64,000 nucleotides of DNA from Tubulanus polymorphus. Its lineage: Eukaryota > Nemertea > Palaeonemertea > Tubulaniformes > Tubulanidae. This document shows, piece by piece, positions 43,765 to 52,020 of this stretch. The stretch lies in NCBI RefSeq assembly GCF_964204645.1, contig NC_134030.1, positions 15,588,447-15,652,446 of the forward strand, in the 5' to 3' direction. Positions within the stretch are counted from its first letter, which is position 1. Every line of letters begins with the position of its first letter. The notes under the pieces were generated by a model, which ran no database searches, had not been told where the DNA came from, and saw only the letters and a list, made by a program, of their open reading frames with translations. A program made the translations under genes and the position numbers.

Positions 43765-45012
43765 ATGAGTGGGAGTTATATAAGTCCTTCGAAGAATCAT
43801 AGAATATCTAATGCTATTAAAGCAGAAAGATCACATCATATAATTACTCATAACCCTTCAAATATTAATCCCGATGAAACTTTATATGTGAGGATTCCTC
43901 GATTAACACAAAATACTTTTTATGTTCCAAATAGTATTTATTTATCAGCCGATATAAAAGTAATCGGTAATAATAATAATTATGTTGTTGATAATGTTGG
44001 AAGATATTTGATTAAAAAGTTAACAATAAAGATTGGTCCGGAAACAGTTTTCTCATTAGATGATTATAATTTATTTTCACATTATAAAGATTTATGGTTA
44101 ACTAAAGAAAATAGAAATAATATGATATTTCAAGGAATTCAATCAGAAAACCAAAATAAATTAAGATCAGAAGCTAATAGCGCAATATTAACAAATGATG
44201 TAGATAAATTGATAAAAAGTATATATGGAAGCAAATATAAAATTCCATTAGACTTTGAATTGATAAATAATAATGCACCTTTATATAAATACGCAATTCA
44301 AGAAGATATTATATTTGAGATAACATTTGCTCCTGTAAATGAAATTGTATTATCTAGCGTTAATAAAGATATGAGTTATAAATTATCGAATATATGTTTA
44401 GAATATGATACAGTAACTGATGAAAATATTTCAAGTATAATTCAAACTAAATATAATCAAGGATTTTCATTATTATATGATTATATTGATAAATTTAAAA
44501 CTGTAACTATTAATGCAAATGATGAAATAATTAATGAGAATATTAACTTCCCTAGAAGATCTATTAAAGGTATATTAATATTTTTTACCATTGGAACGTA
44601 TACTAATGGCGCAATAAATGTTGATAATTATTATAATCCTGAAATAACAAAAGTAGAAATAACTATCGAAGGTATAGCGAATAAAATATTTTGTCAAGGA
44701 ATGAGAATGATTGATCAATGGGTAGAAATTAAAAAACATTTTATGAATGAAAAAGTGAAATCATCTGAAAATTGTAATATTAATCAAATTGATTATTATA
44801 CCGGTAATAAATATGCATTATGGTTAGATTTTAGAACAACAGAAGATAATTCATTACATGGTTCTGGAAAAAAACTACAAAATACAAAAGATGGAATACA
44901 ATTATTCATGACAAAGAATAAAGGAATCAAAAATTTTAAAATGCACATTTATATTATATCTGACGCGCAATTAAATATTGTAAATTCACAATTAGATAGT
45001 GTTATGTATTAA
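43765..45012 (+). CDS. Major capsid protein (double jelly-roll), element E
   Basis: Intact, 415 codons. The N-terminus (PSKNHRISNAIKAERSHHII) is followed by DETLYVRIPRL, FYVPNSIYLSADIKV, RYLIKKLTIKIGPETVFS and DYNLFSHYKDLWLTKENRNNMIFQGIQSE. A second barrel half begins near IPLDFELINNNAPLYKYAIQED (residues about 155-175), with SYKLSNICLEYD further on. This succession matches the Polinton/adintovirus major capsid protein, which forms the icosahedral shell as trimers of double jelly-rolls. Its length is at the short end of the family. It lies after the coiled-coil protein with start context ttttttttgttaaataaATG. Confidence 0.85.
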   Translation: MSGSYISPSKNHRISNAIKAERSHHIITHNPSNINPDETLYVRIPRLTQNTFYVPNSIYLSADIKVIGNNNNYVVDNVGRYLIKKLTIKIGPETVFSLDDYNLFSHYKDLWLTKENRNNMIFQGIQSENQNKLRSEANSAILTNDVDKLIKSIYGSKYKIPLDFELINNNAPLYKYAIQEDIIFEITFAPVNEIVLSSVNKDMSYKLSNICLEYDTVTDENISSIIQTKYNQGFSLLYDYIDKFKTVTINANDEIINENINFPRRSIKGILIFFTIGTYTNGAINVDNYYNPEITKVEITIEGIANKIFCQGMRMIDQWVEIKKHFMNEKVKSSENCNINQIDYYTGNKYALWLDFRTTEDNSLHGSGKKLQNTKDGIQLFMTKNKGIKNFKMHIYIISDAQLNIVNSQLDSVMY

Positions 45013-45044
45013 AATTTTAACTTTAATAAAAATATATATAATAA

Positions 45045-46070
45045 ATGGAAGGAGGTAAAGTATATGAAAGAATCAAAGCTGATAAAGAAATCAATGATAA
45101 TTTGTATTATGTAATACCTTATAAAAGAATAAATGAATATATTGGAACATTTTTATTAAATGAATTAAATCAATACAAAGAATATTTAATTGAACGTAAT
45201 AATAATAAAAGTGGTGTTGTTAATAATAGTGTAATTGATAATAATGTAATACCTACTACATCTGTAATACCTACTACTACATCTGTAATACCTACTATAT
45301 CTGTAATACCTACTATATCTGTAATACCTACTACATCTGTAATACCCACTACATCTGTAATACCCTCTACATCAAATAATGTAATACCCACTACATCTGT
45401 AATACCCTCTACATCAAATAATGTAATACCTTCTACATCTAATAATAAAATAATATTAGATGTTAGTGAAAATAGAAATTATTGTGGTTATTGTAATGGT
45501 GAATTTTCAAACGCTCCATCAAATTGGAATAAACATATGAATACAAATTCACATATTACTAATGTTATAGAACGTGTTGGTTTAAGAGAATTTATAGAAC
45601 ACCCATTTAGATATGTTACAAAATTTGTTTCAAATAAAAAAGTAAATGGTAAAGAATTATATGAAGATTTTTTATTAACAACACCTAATAAAGATGAATT
45701 AGATTTAACCGATGCTAATGAAATATTAGGATCAAATATTGTAAATGAAATATTAGGAGCAAACACTAATAAAGATGATAATGAAAATGATACCATACAG
45801 CACCCACATGGTGATATAGTTACAGATAAGCATATTGATAATAAAGATTCTATAAAACTTAAAGTAGAAAATAATAATAAATTTGATTGGATGAATAAGC
45901 ATAACAATGAAACAACTATTGATGATTTGGTAAAAAAGGTGAAAAAGGTGAAAAATAATAAACCAATTATTTATGAAGATACGGTAGAGCATTTGAATAA
46001 ATTGTTAGGGTCTGAAAGTGATTATAGTGAAAGTGATTCAGAAAGTGATTATCTAACACTCAAAAAGTAA
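45045..46070 (+). CDS. Zinc-finger protein with coding minisatellite (341 aa), element E
   Basis: Intact. An N-terminal segment of about 70 residues, then a tandem block of VIPTTS/VIPTIS and VIPSTSNN units (residues about 70-133). A single Cys2His2-like finger follows (YCGYCNGEFSNAPSNWNKHMNTNSH, about 145-169), with an RVGLREFIEHPFRYVTKFV segment and an acidic Ser/Asp-rich C-terminus. A micro-insert (TIQHPHG) lies at 45789-45815. The finger suggests DNA or protein binding, and the last position in the capsid operon suggests a virion core or regulatory protein. The start is tatataataaATG. Confidence 0.7.
   Translation: MEGGKVYERIKADKEINDNLYYVIPYKRINEYIGTFLLNELNQYKEYLIERNNNKSGVVNNSVIDNNVIPTTSVIPTTTSVIPTISVIPTISVIPTTSVIPTTSVIPSTSNNVIPTTSVIPSTSNNVIPSTSNNKIILDVSENRNYCGYCNGEFSNAPSNWNKHMNTNSHITNVIERVGLREFIEHPFRYVTKFVSNKKVNGKELYEDFLLTTPNKDELDLTDANEILGSNIVNEILGANTNKDDNENDTIQHPHGDIVTDKHIDNKDSIKLKVENNNKFDWMNKHNNETTIDDLVKKVKKVKNNKPIIYEDTVEHLNKLLGSESDYSESDSESDYLTLKK
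45249..45440 (+). repeat. Coding minisatellite in the zinc-finger gene of E
   Basis: Units of 18 nt (gtaatacctactacatct) and 24 nt (with the extra aataat) in mixed order. The copy number differs from element C (20410-20550), always in multiples of three bases. Confidence 0.85.
45789..45815 (+). repeat. 27-nt in-frame micro-insert, copy 2 (TIQHPHG)
   Basis: Diverged copy of the block at 42087, with the palindrome degraded (accatacagc) but the HPHGD end intact and in the same reading phase. Confidence 0.75.
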
Positions 46071-46114
46071 TAAAGGTTGAAAATTGTATAAAATAATAGT
46101 AAATAAAAAAGGGG

Positions 46115-46285
46115 TTTTTAAGTATTAAGGTATCTAATAGGGTATTAGGGTATGTATCAGGTATTAGGGTATCTAATAGGGTATCAGGTATTAGGGTATC
46201 AGGTATTAGGGTATCTAATGGGGTATTAGGTATTAGGGTATCTAATGGGGTATTAGGTATTAGGGTATCTAATACATAGGTATAC
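46115..46285. repeat. G-rich TTAGGGTATC minisatellite at the convergence point, element E
   Basis: Irregular repeats of attagggtatctaatagggt with some short ggtatcagg units. It lies between the stop of the zinc-finger gene (46070) and the stop of the ATPase gene (46292). Confidence 0.85.
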
Positions 46286-46291
46286 AAATAG

Positions 46292-46906
46292 TTATTTTAT
46301 AAATTTATATTCATATGGAAATTGTAATCTCATAAGTAATTTGGAACCTTTATTATTCTTTAATTTATTCATATATTCATCATGTAATTCAGGAGGTATA
46401 ATTTGATTTTCTTCCAATGATTGTTGCATAGATTTTCTATCTTTGTTGTAGAATAAAACTAGAAATCTTATATTCTCTCTAAAATCTTTCACAATTGAAT
46501 TATATTTCTGATTTAAAACCCAAGTTGTTATCCCAAAATGTCTACCAGAGAAAGCTAAATAACATAACTCACTTTCTCTAATTTTAGAATCATGTAAATT
46601 TGCGCAATCATCGATAATAAATAATGTATTAGATCCTTTATAAATATCTAATGCAATTTTTATACAATTATCTAAATTATCTTTCACTGTTTTAGAATTT
46701 AATATAATAAACTTTTTATCTTTAAAAACTATATCTCTATTATACGTTTCATTCATTTCATAAGTTGGGCAGAATAATATTATATTATCAAAATGATTCT
46801 TATAAATAGTTTCTAATAAATATAATATGAAGTGTGTTTTACCACAATTTGTAACTCCAGTTATTAACATATTATGAGGTTCAAATATAAATAAATCTTT
46901 ATTCAT
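46292..46906 (-). CDS. Packaging ATPase (A32/FtsK-HerA type), element E
   Basis: Intact, 204 codons, short for the family but complete. Walker A is GVTNCGKT at residues 17-24, and Walker B (TLFIIDDCANL) near residue 100. A conserved FSGRHFGITTWVLNQ motif follows, with its Arg and Gln, and a FYNKDRKSMQQSLEEN segment near the end. Polinton ATPases pump the genome into preformed capsids. The ATG overlaps the end of the integrase frame by 8 nt. It has aataaATG at the start and stops right beside the G-rich minisatellite. Confidence 0.9.
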   Translation of the reverse strand: MNKDLFIFEPHNMLITGVTNCGKTHFILYLLETIYKNHFDNIILFCPTYEMNETYNRDIVFKDKKFIILNSKTVKDNLDNCIKIALDIYKGSNTLFIIDDCANLHDSKIRESELCYLAFSGRHFGITTWVLNQKYNSIVKDFRENIRFLVLFYNKDRKSMQQSLEENQIIPPELHDEYMNKLKNNKGSKLLMRLQFPYEYKFIK

Positions 46907-47987
46907 TTATTCTTTTAATTTTACTAGATAAAATCCATTCATTAAATTTATCATCATATCCTTTATATTTCACCAAAGAATACTTTTTTCCTTTAAGAGT
47001 TTTTGTTTTCAATACTTTTTCTATTTTGTATTCTATTTCATCTGGATTTGGTACTAATGATAATTCTTGTTCATAAAAATAACCTAATATTTCTTCATCT
47101 TTTAAATCAAACAATTTATAAACAAATGGTTTAGTTAATATTATCTTTTTAATTTTAAATATTTCTTCTGTAAAATTAGGGGTATAACCTTTATAAAATG
47201 TATTTCGATATTTAGAAATTCTAACATGTTGTCCTATTTTAAATTTAGGTTCTCCAAAATCATGTGTAACAAACGCACCATATAAATTATTCCAAACTAT
47301 TTCTGAATTTTCTTCTTTTCTAGCTTGTATAGGTTTCATATTTATAGAACTATGTTTAGAATTATTATAACCTTTCACTAAATCATCTAACACATCGATA
47401 TATTTGTATGTTTCATTAGCGGTGAAATATTTCCACATTCTAGTTTTCAATGTTTTATTAAATCTTTCTATAACAGATGCTTTTTTATCTGAATGTGTTG
47501 AAAAATATTCTACATCGTTATCAGTTAATAGTTTTTTAAAATGTTTGTTATAAAATTCTTTACCTTCATCAAATTGTATCTTATCTGGAATAGCTTCTTT
47601 AAATATTAATTTGAAAGAATTTGTAACTTCTATACCAGTTTTATTTTTAATCGGGATACTCCATGCGTATCTACTGAATATATCTATAACATTTAGTATC
47701 CAAAAATATCTTTTGTTATATTCTTCTAAGTTCTTCATGTCAATTAAATCTGCTTGCCATTGTTGATCGATATATGAAACCATTACTTTTCTTGTTAAAT
47801 ATTTTTTATCCATCTTTTTATGAATTTGATATGTGGGTTGATTTTGTAACCATGATTTTAATTCACTATATTTTATATTGCTATTATCAGATTTAATTTT
47901 ATTCCATAATTCTGAAACGTTAGAAAATGATACTTCACTTTCTGGGTTGTAATATAACGCTCTTAAATATTGTTCTTTTTTCATCAT
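46899..47987 (-). CDS. Retrovirus-like DDE integrase with chromodomain, element E
   Basis: Intact, 362 codons. N-terminal helical domain (residues 1-65). Catalytic core from about 70: first Asp at 80 (WQADLID), second Asp at 140 (IQFDEGKEF), Glu at 174 (ASVIERFNKTLK). It also has the VIDIFSRYAW segment typical of Polinton/retroviral integrases. A C-terminal chromodomain follows at about 310-360 (YKIEKVLKTKTLKGKKYSLV...GYDDKFNEWILSS), which could target insertion to marked chromatin. It joins element ends to target DNA; the 6-bp duplications at 33912 and 10016 fit this. It starts 3 nt after the membrane-protein stop, so it is part of the leftward operon. Confidence 0.92.
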   Translation of the reverse strand: MMKKEQYLRALYYNPESEVSFSNVSELWNKIKSDNSNIKYSELKSWLQNQPTYQIHKKMDKKYLTRKVMVSYIDQQWQADLIDMKNLEEYNKRYFWILNVIDIFSRYAWSIPIKNKTGIEVTNSFKLIFKEAIPDKIQFDEGKEFYNKHFKKLLTDNDVEYFSTHSDKKASVIERFNKTLKTRMWKYFTANETYKYIDVLDDLVKGYNNSKHSSINMKPIQARKEENSEIVWNNLYGAFVTHDFGEPKFKIGQHVRISKYRNTFYKGYTPNFTEEIFKIKKIILTKPFVYKLFDLKDEEILGYFYEQELSLVPNPDEIEYKIEKVLKTKTLKGKKYSLVKYKGYDDKFNEWILSSKIKRINE

Positions 47988-47990
47988 ATT

Positions 47991-48374
47991 TTAATCCATT
48001 AATAATATTTTAGATTTATTTTCATTTGATTTATGATTTGACTTATTTTCTGGTATAATAGGTTTATTGTCATTGGAATCATCTTTATCATCAGATTTGA
48101 ATTTTGATTTATATATTACACCGGATAATATAATAACTGTTACTAATCCAATTGTAATATATAAGTAATTATTTCTTCCACTATTAGAATTAGATGGATT
48201 ATTATTTGAATCAATACTACCGTGTGGGTGCCGTACGGCATCATCGGGTGATTCATTTATATCAGTTAATTTCTTTTTCTTAGCTTTTTTTAATTCTGAA
48301 GATCTTTTACCTAATTCTCTTGCCCATTTAATTTGTTTCTCTGATCTAGCCTTTTTCTTAACTCCATCACTCAT
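47991..48374 (-). CDS. Basic single-span membrane protein (127 aa), element E
   Basis: Intact. A lysine/arginine-rich N-terminus (VKKKARSEKQIKWARELGKR, residues about 5-24; AKKKKL) that could bind DNA, then a linker containing the micro-insert (DAVRHPHG, about 44-51), a single membrane span (about 70-89, YLYITIGLVTVIILSGVIYK) and an Asp/Lys/Asn-rich tail. A basic, membrane-anchored protein could tether the genome inside the virion; this is inference. Its ATG overlaps the upstream stop (ATGAGTGA), and copies at 22922 and 56703 are broken. Confidence 0.7.
   Translation of the reverse strand: MSDGVKKKARSEKQIKWARELGKRSSELKKAKKKKLTDINESPDDAVRHPHGSIDSNNNPSNSNSGRNNYLYITIGLVTVIILSGVIYKSKFKSDDKDDSNDNKPIIPENKSNHKSNENKSKILLMD
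48219..48245 (-). repeat. 27-nt in-frame micro-insert, copy 3 (AVRHPHG)
   Basis: On the coding strand this is nearly identical to the block at 42087 and is again read as AVRHPHG. The C copy of the gene (near 23105-23130) lacks it. Confidence 0.85.
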
Positions 48375-48972
48375 TTATTTTAGTTAATTTTTGTTCTGAT
48401 TCATTTTCTGTTTCACTGTTTGGTTGTAGTACATCTGTTTCGTTCTTACCTGATTTATATTCCATAGGCTTGATATTCGAAAATGTTATAACTCCAGTAG
48501 AAATTAATGTCATAACCGATCCTAATTGAAATAAAGTATATCCAACCCATTTTTGTAATTCAGTCATAACTAAATAGTCATTTTTCAAATCATTATATAA
48601 TTTATTTTCATCATCAATTGGTATTAACTGGTTACATAACTTAGAATAACATTTGACAATACCATCTGAAATAGAATCATTTATTCTAGCTAATCGAGCT
48701 TCTTCATAAATCTTAAAATATTTTATTACTTTTTCTTTATTCATATTATCTAATTCTTGAAAAGTTATTGTTTTACCAATAAACTCTTTAGTTTTTCCAC
48801 TCGCAATCAATAGTTCTAGATGATGCTTACAATATAAATAGTATTCATAATCAATATTACTATCAATTTTATTATCACATTTAGTTGCCACATTATCATT
48901 ATCATCTGTTAGACCTAAATCTTCCAAAGTTTTTTCAACTTTAATATTATTCTTATTCGATTTCTTTGACAT
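48367..48972 (-). CDS. Conserved Polinton protein of 201 aa, element E
   Basis: Intact; same structure as 23251. The most conserved stretch is DYEYYLYCKHHLELLIASGK...ITFQELD...KVIKYFKIYEEARLARINDSISDGIVKCYSKLCN, then VMTELQKWVGY. An all-helical fold is likely. It heads the operon and starts in tctaatataaATG. No family can be named with confidence. Confidence 0.75.
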   Translation of the reverse strand: MSKKSNKNNIKVEKTLEDLGLTDDNDNVATKCDNKIDSNIDYEYYLYCKHHLELLIASGKTKEFIGKTITFQELDNMNKEKVIKYFKIYEEARLARINDSISDGIVKCYSKLCNQLIPIDDENKLYNDLKNDYLVMTELQKWVGYTLFQLGSVMTLISTGVITFSNIKPMEYKSGKNETDVLQPNSETENESEQKLTKINE

Positions 48973-48984
48973 TTATATTAGAGA

Positions 48985-49215
48985 AAAAAAGCAAAAAAAA
49001 TATTATAAGTATTCTTCAAATGATACTAGATAGTTAAAGTTAAAGAACTCTAGTATTGACTACTGATACTAGCTATTTGAATTTATAGAATTTCTATTCG
49101 GATCTATTCAAAATATAAAGTATTCTCTTTTTGAAAAGAAAATATTAAAAATATAATAGAATTCGCTAGCTAGTTGAAGTTATTGTTTTTTAAATACTTT
49201 TTATTTAAAATCTAT
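48985..49215. promoter_or_regulatory. Conserved non-coding tract with GCTAGC/ACTAGCTAGT palindrome
   Basis: It lies between the HNH gene and the 201-residue gene. The segment atagaattcgctagctagttgaag and the tract gttttttaaatactttttatt (49160-49210) are shared with C (24015-24070) and D (61748-61805). Strong conservation outside genes suggests a promoter, replication or packaging signal. Confidence 0.45.
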
Positions 49216-49221
49216 TATTCT

Positions 49222-49884
49222 TTAACCACTCATTAAAGACTCAACGTATTGTTCATTATGTGTTGAATTCCATAATTCAATAAATTTTTTTACTTTTTCC
49301 AGTTGATTCAAATATAACTGTAAATCTATTTTATTAGATTTGATTTGATTTTCTTTCTTTTCTAAAGGTCTTAGATTCTTCCAATTCCAAATAAGTTTTT
49401 TATTGTATTCATCGTTCATGTTAAATTTAGATATTGGTAACACGTGATCAATATGGTAATAATCCCCATAATTATATATATTCATTTTATCATCGAATTG
49501 AAATATAATCCATGATTTGAGAAATTCATCTGAACAACCCAACAAATTAGATAGTGTTTCTGAATGTGTTTCTTTGTTGAATAATTGTGTTAATCTAGAC
49601 CGTAAACATTGTTTCAATCTAAAATTAAGATCTGTTTGATATCTTTCTCTCATATATTCTGTCATATAATCATTATAAGATTCTCTATTATCTTCTCGAT
49701 ATTGTTTAGTATATAGTTTAATGCAAGTTTTACAGTAATATTGAAAACCATCTTTGCTAGTCTTACGCTTACTAAATTCTGTTAATGATTTATCTAATTC
49801 ACATTTAGAACACTTCTTGTAATATATGTTTATAACGCCAGTGTTATTTGTAATATTGATAGTTTGTGGTTGTTCTGGTTCCAT
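49222..49884 (-). CDS. HNH endonuclease with N-terminal zinc ribbon (220 aa), element E
   Basis: Intact. N-terminal CSKCELD...CKTC zinc-ribbon pair (residues about 22-55), helical middle, then the HNH core YHIDHVLPISKF (about 144-155) and NLKNLRPLEKKENQIKSNK-type end, here WKNLRPLEKKENQIKSNK. It resembles the HNH nucleases carried by phages and giant viruses, often as homing or cargo genes; it is not a core Polinton gene. Start cattatattaataaATG-like, here tatgtataataaATG. It is upstream of the operon, possibly in the same transcript. Confidence 0.8.
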   Translation of the reverse strand: MEPEQPQTINITNNTGVINIYYKKCSKCELDKSLTEFSKRKTSKDGFQYYCKTCIKLYTKQYREDNRESYNDYMTEYMRERYQTDLNFRLKQCLRSRLTQLFNKETHSETLSNLLGCSDEFLKSWIIFQFDDKMNIYNYGDYYHIDHVLPISKFNMNDEYNKKLIWNWKNLRPLEKKENQIKSNKIDLQLYLNQLEKVKKFIELWNSTHNEQYVESLMSG

Positions 49885-50070
49885 TTATTATACATATTTT
49901 TTTACTAAATTGGTTAATATTTTATAATCCTCTTCCATTTCTTCAACCAACGTCATCCTTTTTCATTCCTCGCTGCTTTTGGATAAGTCAGTTTCAATTC
50001 CTTGATATCTAAATAATACCACTGGGCAAAAACGCTCGGGTGAGAGCGAGTTGGCTTCTGCGCATGCGCT
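49885..50070. other. Spacer between HNH gene and minisatellite
   Basis: No gene. The stretch 49963-50070 is noticeably GC-richer (ctcgggtgagagcgagttgg) than the element. Confidence 0.4.
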
Positions 50071-50075
50071 CATTA

Positions 50076-51009
50076 TAATTGTCAAACAATTTATCATTTT
50101 AACTGTCAAACAATTTATCATTTTAACTGTCAAACAATTTATCATTTCAACTGTCAAACAATTTATCATTTTAACTGTCAAACAATTTATCATTTTAACT
50201 GTCAAACAATTTATCATTTCAACTGTCAAACAATTTATCATTTTAACTGTCAAACAATTTATCATTTCAACTGTCAAACAATTTATCATTTCAACTGTCA
50301 AACAATTTATCATTTTAACTGTCAAACAATTTATCATTTCAACTGTCAAACAATTTATCATTTCAACTGTCAAAAAATTTATCATTTTAACTGTCAAACA
50401 ATTTATCATTTCAACTGTTAAACAATTTATCATTTCAACTGTCAAACAATTTATCATTTTAACTGCTAAACAATTTATCATTTCAACTGTCTTATCATTT
50501 CAACTGTTAAACAATTTATCATTTTAACTGTCAAACAATTTATCATTTCAACTGTCAAACAATTTATCATTTCAACTGTCAAACAATTTATCATTTTAAC
50601 TGTCAAACAATTTATCATTTTAACTGTCAAACAATTTATCATTTTAACTGTCAAACAATTTATCATTTCAACTGTCAAACAATTTATCATTTTAACTGTC
50701 AAACAATTTATCATTTCAACTGTCAAACAATTTATCATTTCAACTGTCAAACAATTTATCATTTCAACTGTCAAACAATTTATCATTTCAACTGTCAAAC
50801 AATTTATCATTTCAACTGTCAAACAATTTATCATTTTAACTGTCAAACAATTTATCATTTCAACTGTCAAACAATTTATCATTTCAACTGTCAAACAATT
50901 TATCATTTTAACTGTCAAACAATTTATCATTTCAACTGTCAAACAATTTATCATTTCAACTGTCAAACAATTTATCATTTTAACTGTCAAACAATTTATC
51001 ATTTCAACA
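50076..51009. repeat. 24-bp minisatellite, ~39 copies
   Basis: Unit caaacaatttatcattttaactgt with one T/C variable position (attttaact or atttcaact). There is one short break near 50490. The unit length is a multiple of three, so long frames stay open on both strands. There are no spacers, so it is not a CRISPR array. Only element E has it. Confidence 0.93.
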
Positions 51010-51064
51010 GTCTATTAGATATTTAAATCATTTAACTCAATTCAATAATTATAATGTAGAATTG

Positions 51065-51685
51065 TTACTCTTTACGCCAGTTTTTATATTTAATTGTTTC
51101 ATAATGCTTTGATTTATGTGATTTTAAATATTTACCTCCGCAATAACAATGCACTTTTTCATTAGGATTGAATTTTCTAAATTCATCATCTAAATTACAT
51201 TGAACTGCAATATCTTTATAAGAATTATTATTATCTAATTCACATTGAATTCCAATATTTGATGAATTTTCATTATAGATAATTTGTTTATTATCAAAAT
51301 TGAAATAATATAATTGTCTTTTTTCAATTCTTAAGTTAATCAAATCATTGTAATCTTTTGAAAGTATTATATCATCATTTCTTTCATTGAAAGGAGTTTT
51401 AAGAATATTAATTATGTTTTCATCTAAAGTTCCTTTAAAATTTAAAACTGTATTGAATACTTTAGGACTTTTAACACCATTATCAAAAGTATCTACTAGT
51501 TCAGTAATTAAATATGTTTCATTTGATAATATTTGATTAATCATAGTTATGTTATCGATTTTATAATACCTTGCGGACACTAAATTTGTTGCTGAAATAT
51601 AATTTTTAATGTAAAACTGTGAAAATGATTTATTGGTTTCTTTTATTTCGATTTTAAAGTTGGGTTCTTCTTCTTCTGTCTTCAT
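51065..51685 (-). CDS. Hypothetical protein with C-terminal Cys/His motif, element E only
   Basis: Open from 51766, but the likely start is the ATG at 51685 (gttttgttagtaaaATG, matching the late-gene context), giving 206 codons ending WRKE. The middle contains SATNLVSARYYKIDN and a beta-rich section; repeats of the type GIQCELDNN / AVQCNLDDE occur near the end. The C-terminus VHCYCGGKYLKSHKSKHYETIKY could bind zinc. It has no copy in C or D and sits between the minisatellite and the right terminus, the usual place for cargo. Function unknown. Confidence 0.65.
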   Translation of the reverse strand: MKTEEEEPNFKIEIKETNKSFSQFYIKNYISATNLVSARYYKIDNITMINQILSNETYLITELVDTFDNGVKSPKVFNTVLNFKGTLDENIINILKTPFNERNDDIILSKDYNDLINLRIEKRQLYYFNFDNKQIIYNENSSNIGIQCELDNNNSYKDIAVQCNLDDEFRKFNPNEKVHCYCGGKYLKSHKSKHYETIKYKNWRKE

Positions 51686-51794
51686 TTTACTAACAAAACT
51701 TTTATTAAAATGAATCCAACGCATATAAATATAAATATTCAATGATTTATGAATTATTTCACTCACACTTTACTCACACTTTTTTCTAACGCGT

Positions 51795-51952
51795 AAAAAT
51801 GAAAAATAAATTCGAGCGTGTGAGAATTTATTTTTCATTTTTATGAGTTTTGCGAGTAATTCAAGTAGAAATTGTAATTATTTTTATGTTTTTCATTTTT
51901 TACGAGCTCGACCGTTCGACCTTTGATCTGAAAGCCTATTACCCCTATTACT
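51795..51952. repeat. Right terminal inverted repeat of element E
   Basis: The reverse complement matches 33918-34075 almost perfectly, including the nested hairpin around gaatttatttttcatttt. The second palindrome arm present at the left end is missing here. Inside it, tcactcacactttactcacac (about 51758-51778) matches the TIR-internal tract of C and D. Confidence 0.9.
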
Positions 51953-51958
51953 AGCCTG
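51953..51958. repeat. Right target-site duplication AGCCTG of element E
   Basis: Identical to 33912-33917. Confidence 0.93.
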
Positions 51959-52020
51959 TTATAAGTGATGAACAACCACCTGATTTTGATGAAATAAGTT
52001 TTAGTAATGATAATAAAACA
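51959..52020 (+). pseudogene. Coiled-coil/membrane gene of element D, middle fragment
   Basis: Continues the frame broken at 33917 (ISDEQPPDFDEISFSNDNKT) until the Mutator-like insertion. Homologous to the start of the element C gene (about 17712-17790). Confidence 0.85.
52012..52020. repeat. Left 9-bp target duplication AATAAAACA
   Basis: Repeated exactly at 53279-53287 beyond the inserted element. Confidence 0.9.

Larger units (their letters stand above)
33918..51952. mobile_element. Element E: near-complete Maverick/Polinton (18,035 bp)
   Basis: It has inverted termini (158 bp at 33918-34075 against 51795-51952), a perfect 6-bp duplication and the full gene set. Only the polymerase (one stop, two frameshifts) and the minor capsid gene (14-bp deletion) are visibly broken. 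It is the youngest insertion of the nest among the Polintons. Confidence 0.93.

Noticed and set aside
46115-46285. Interstitial telomere array
   Set aside because: TTAGGG occurs, but the period is irregular and interrupted by tatc; it is tied to element gene order, not to chromosome ends.
50051-51002. Long open frames (158-174 codons) on both strands
   Set aside because: They are products of the 24-bp repeat, whose length is a multiple of three; no start context or non-repeat domain.
50076-51009. CRISPR array
   Set aside because: Direct repeats are contiguous with no unique spacers.
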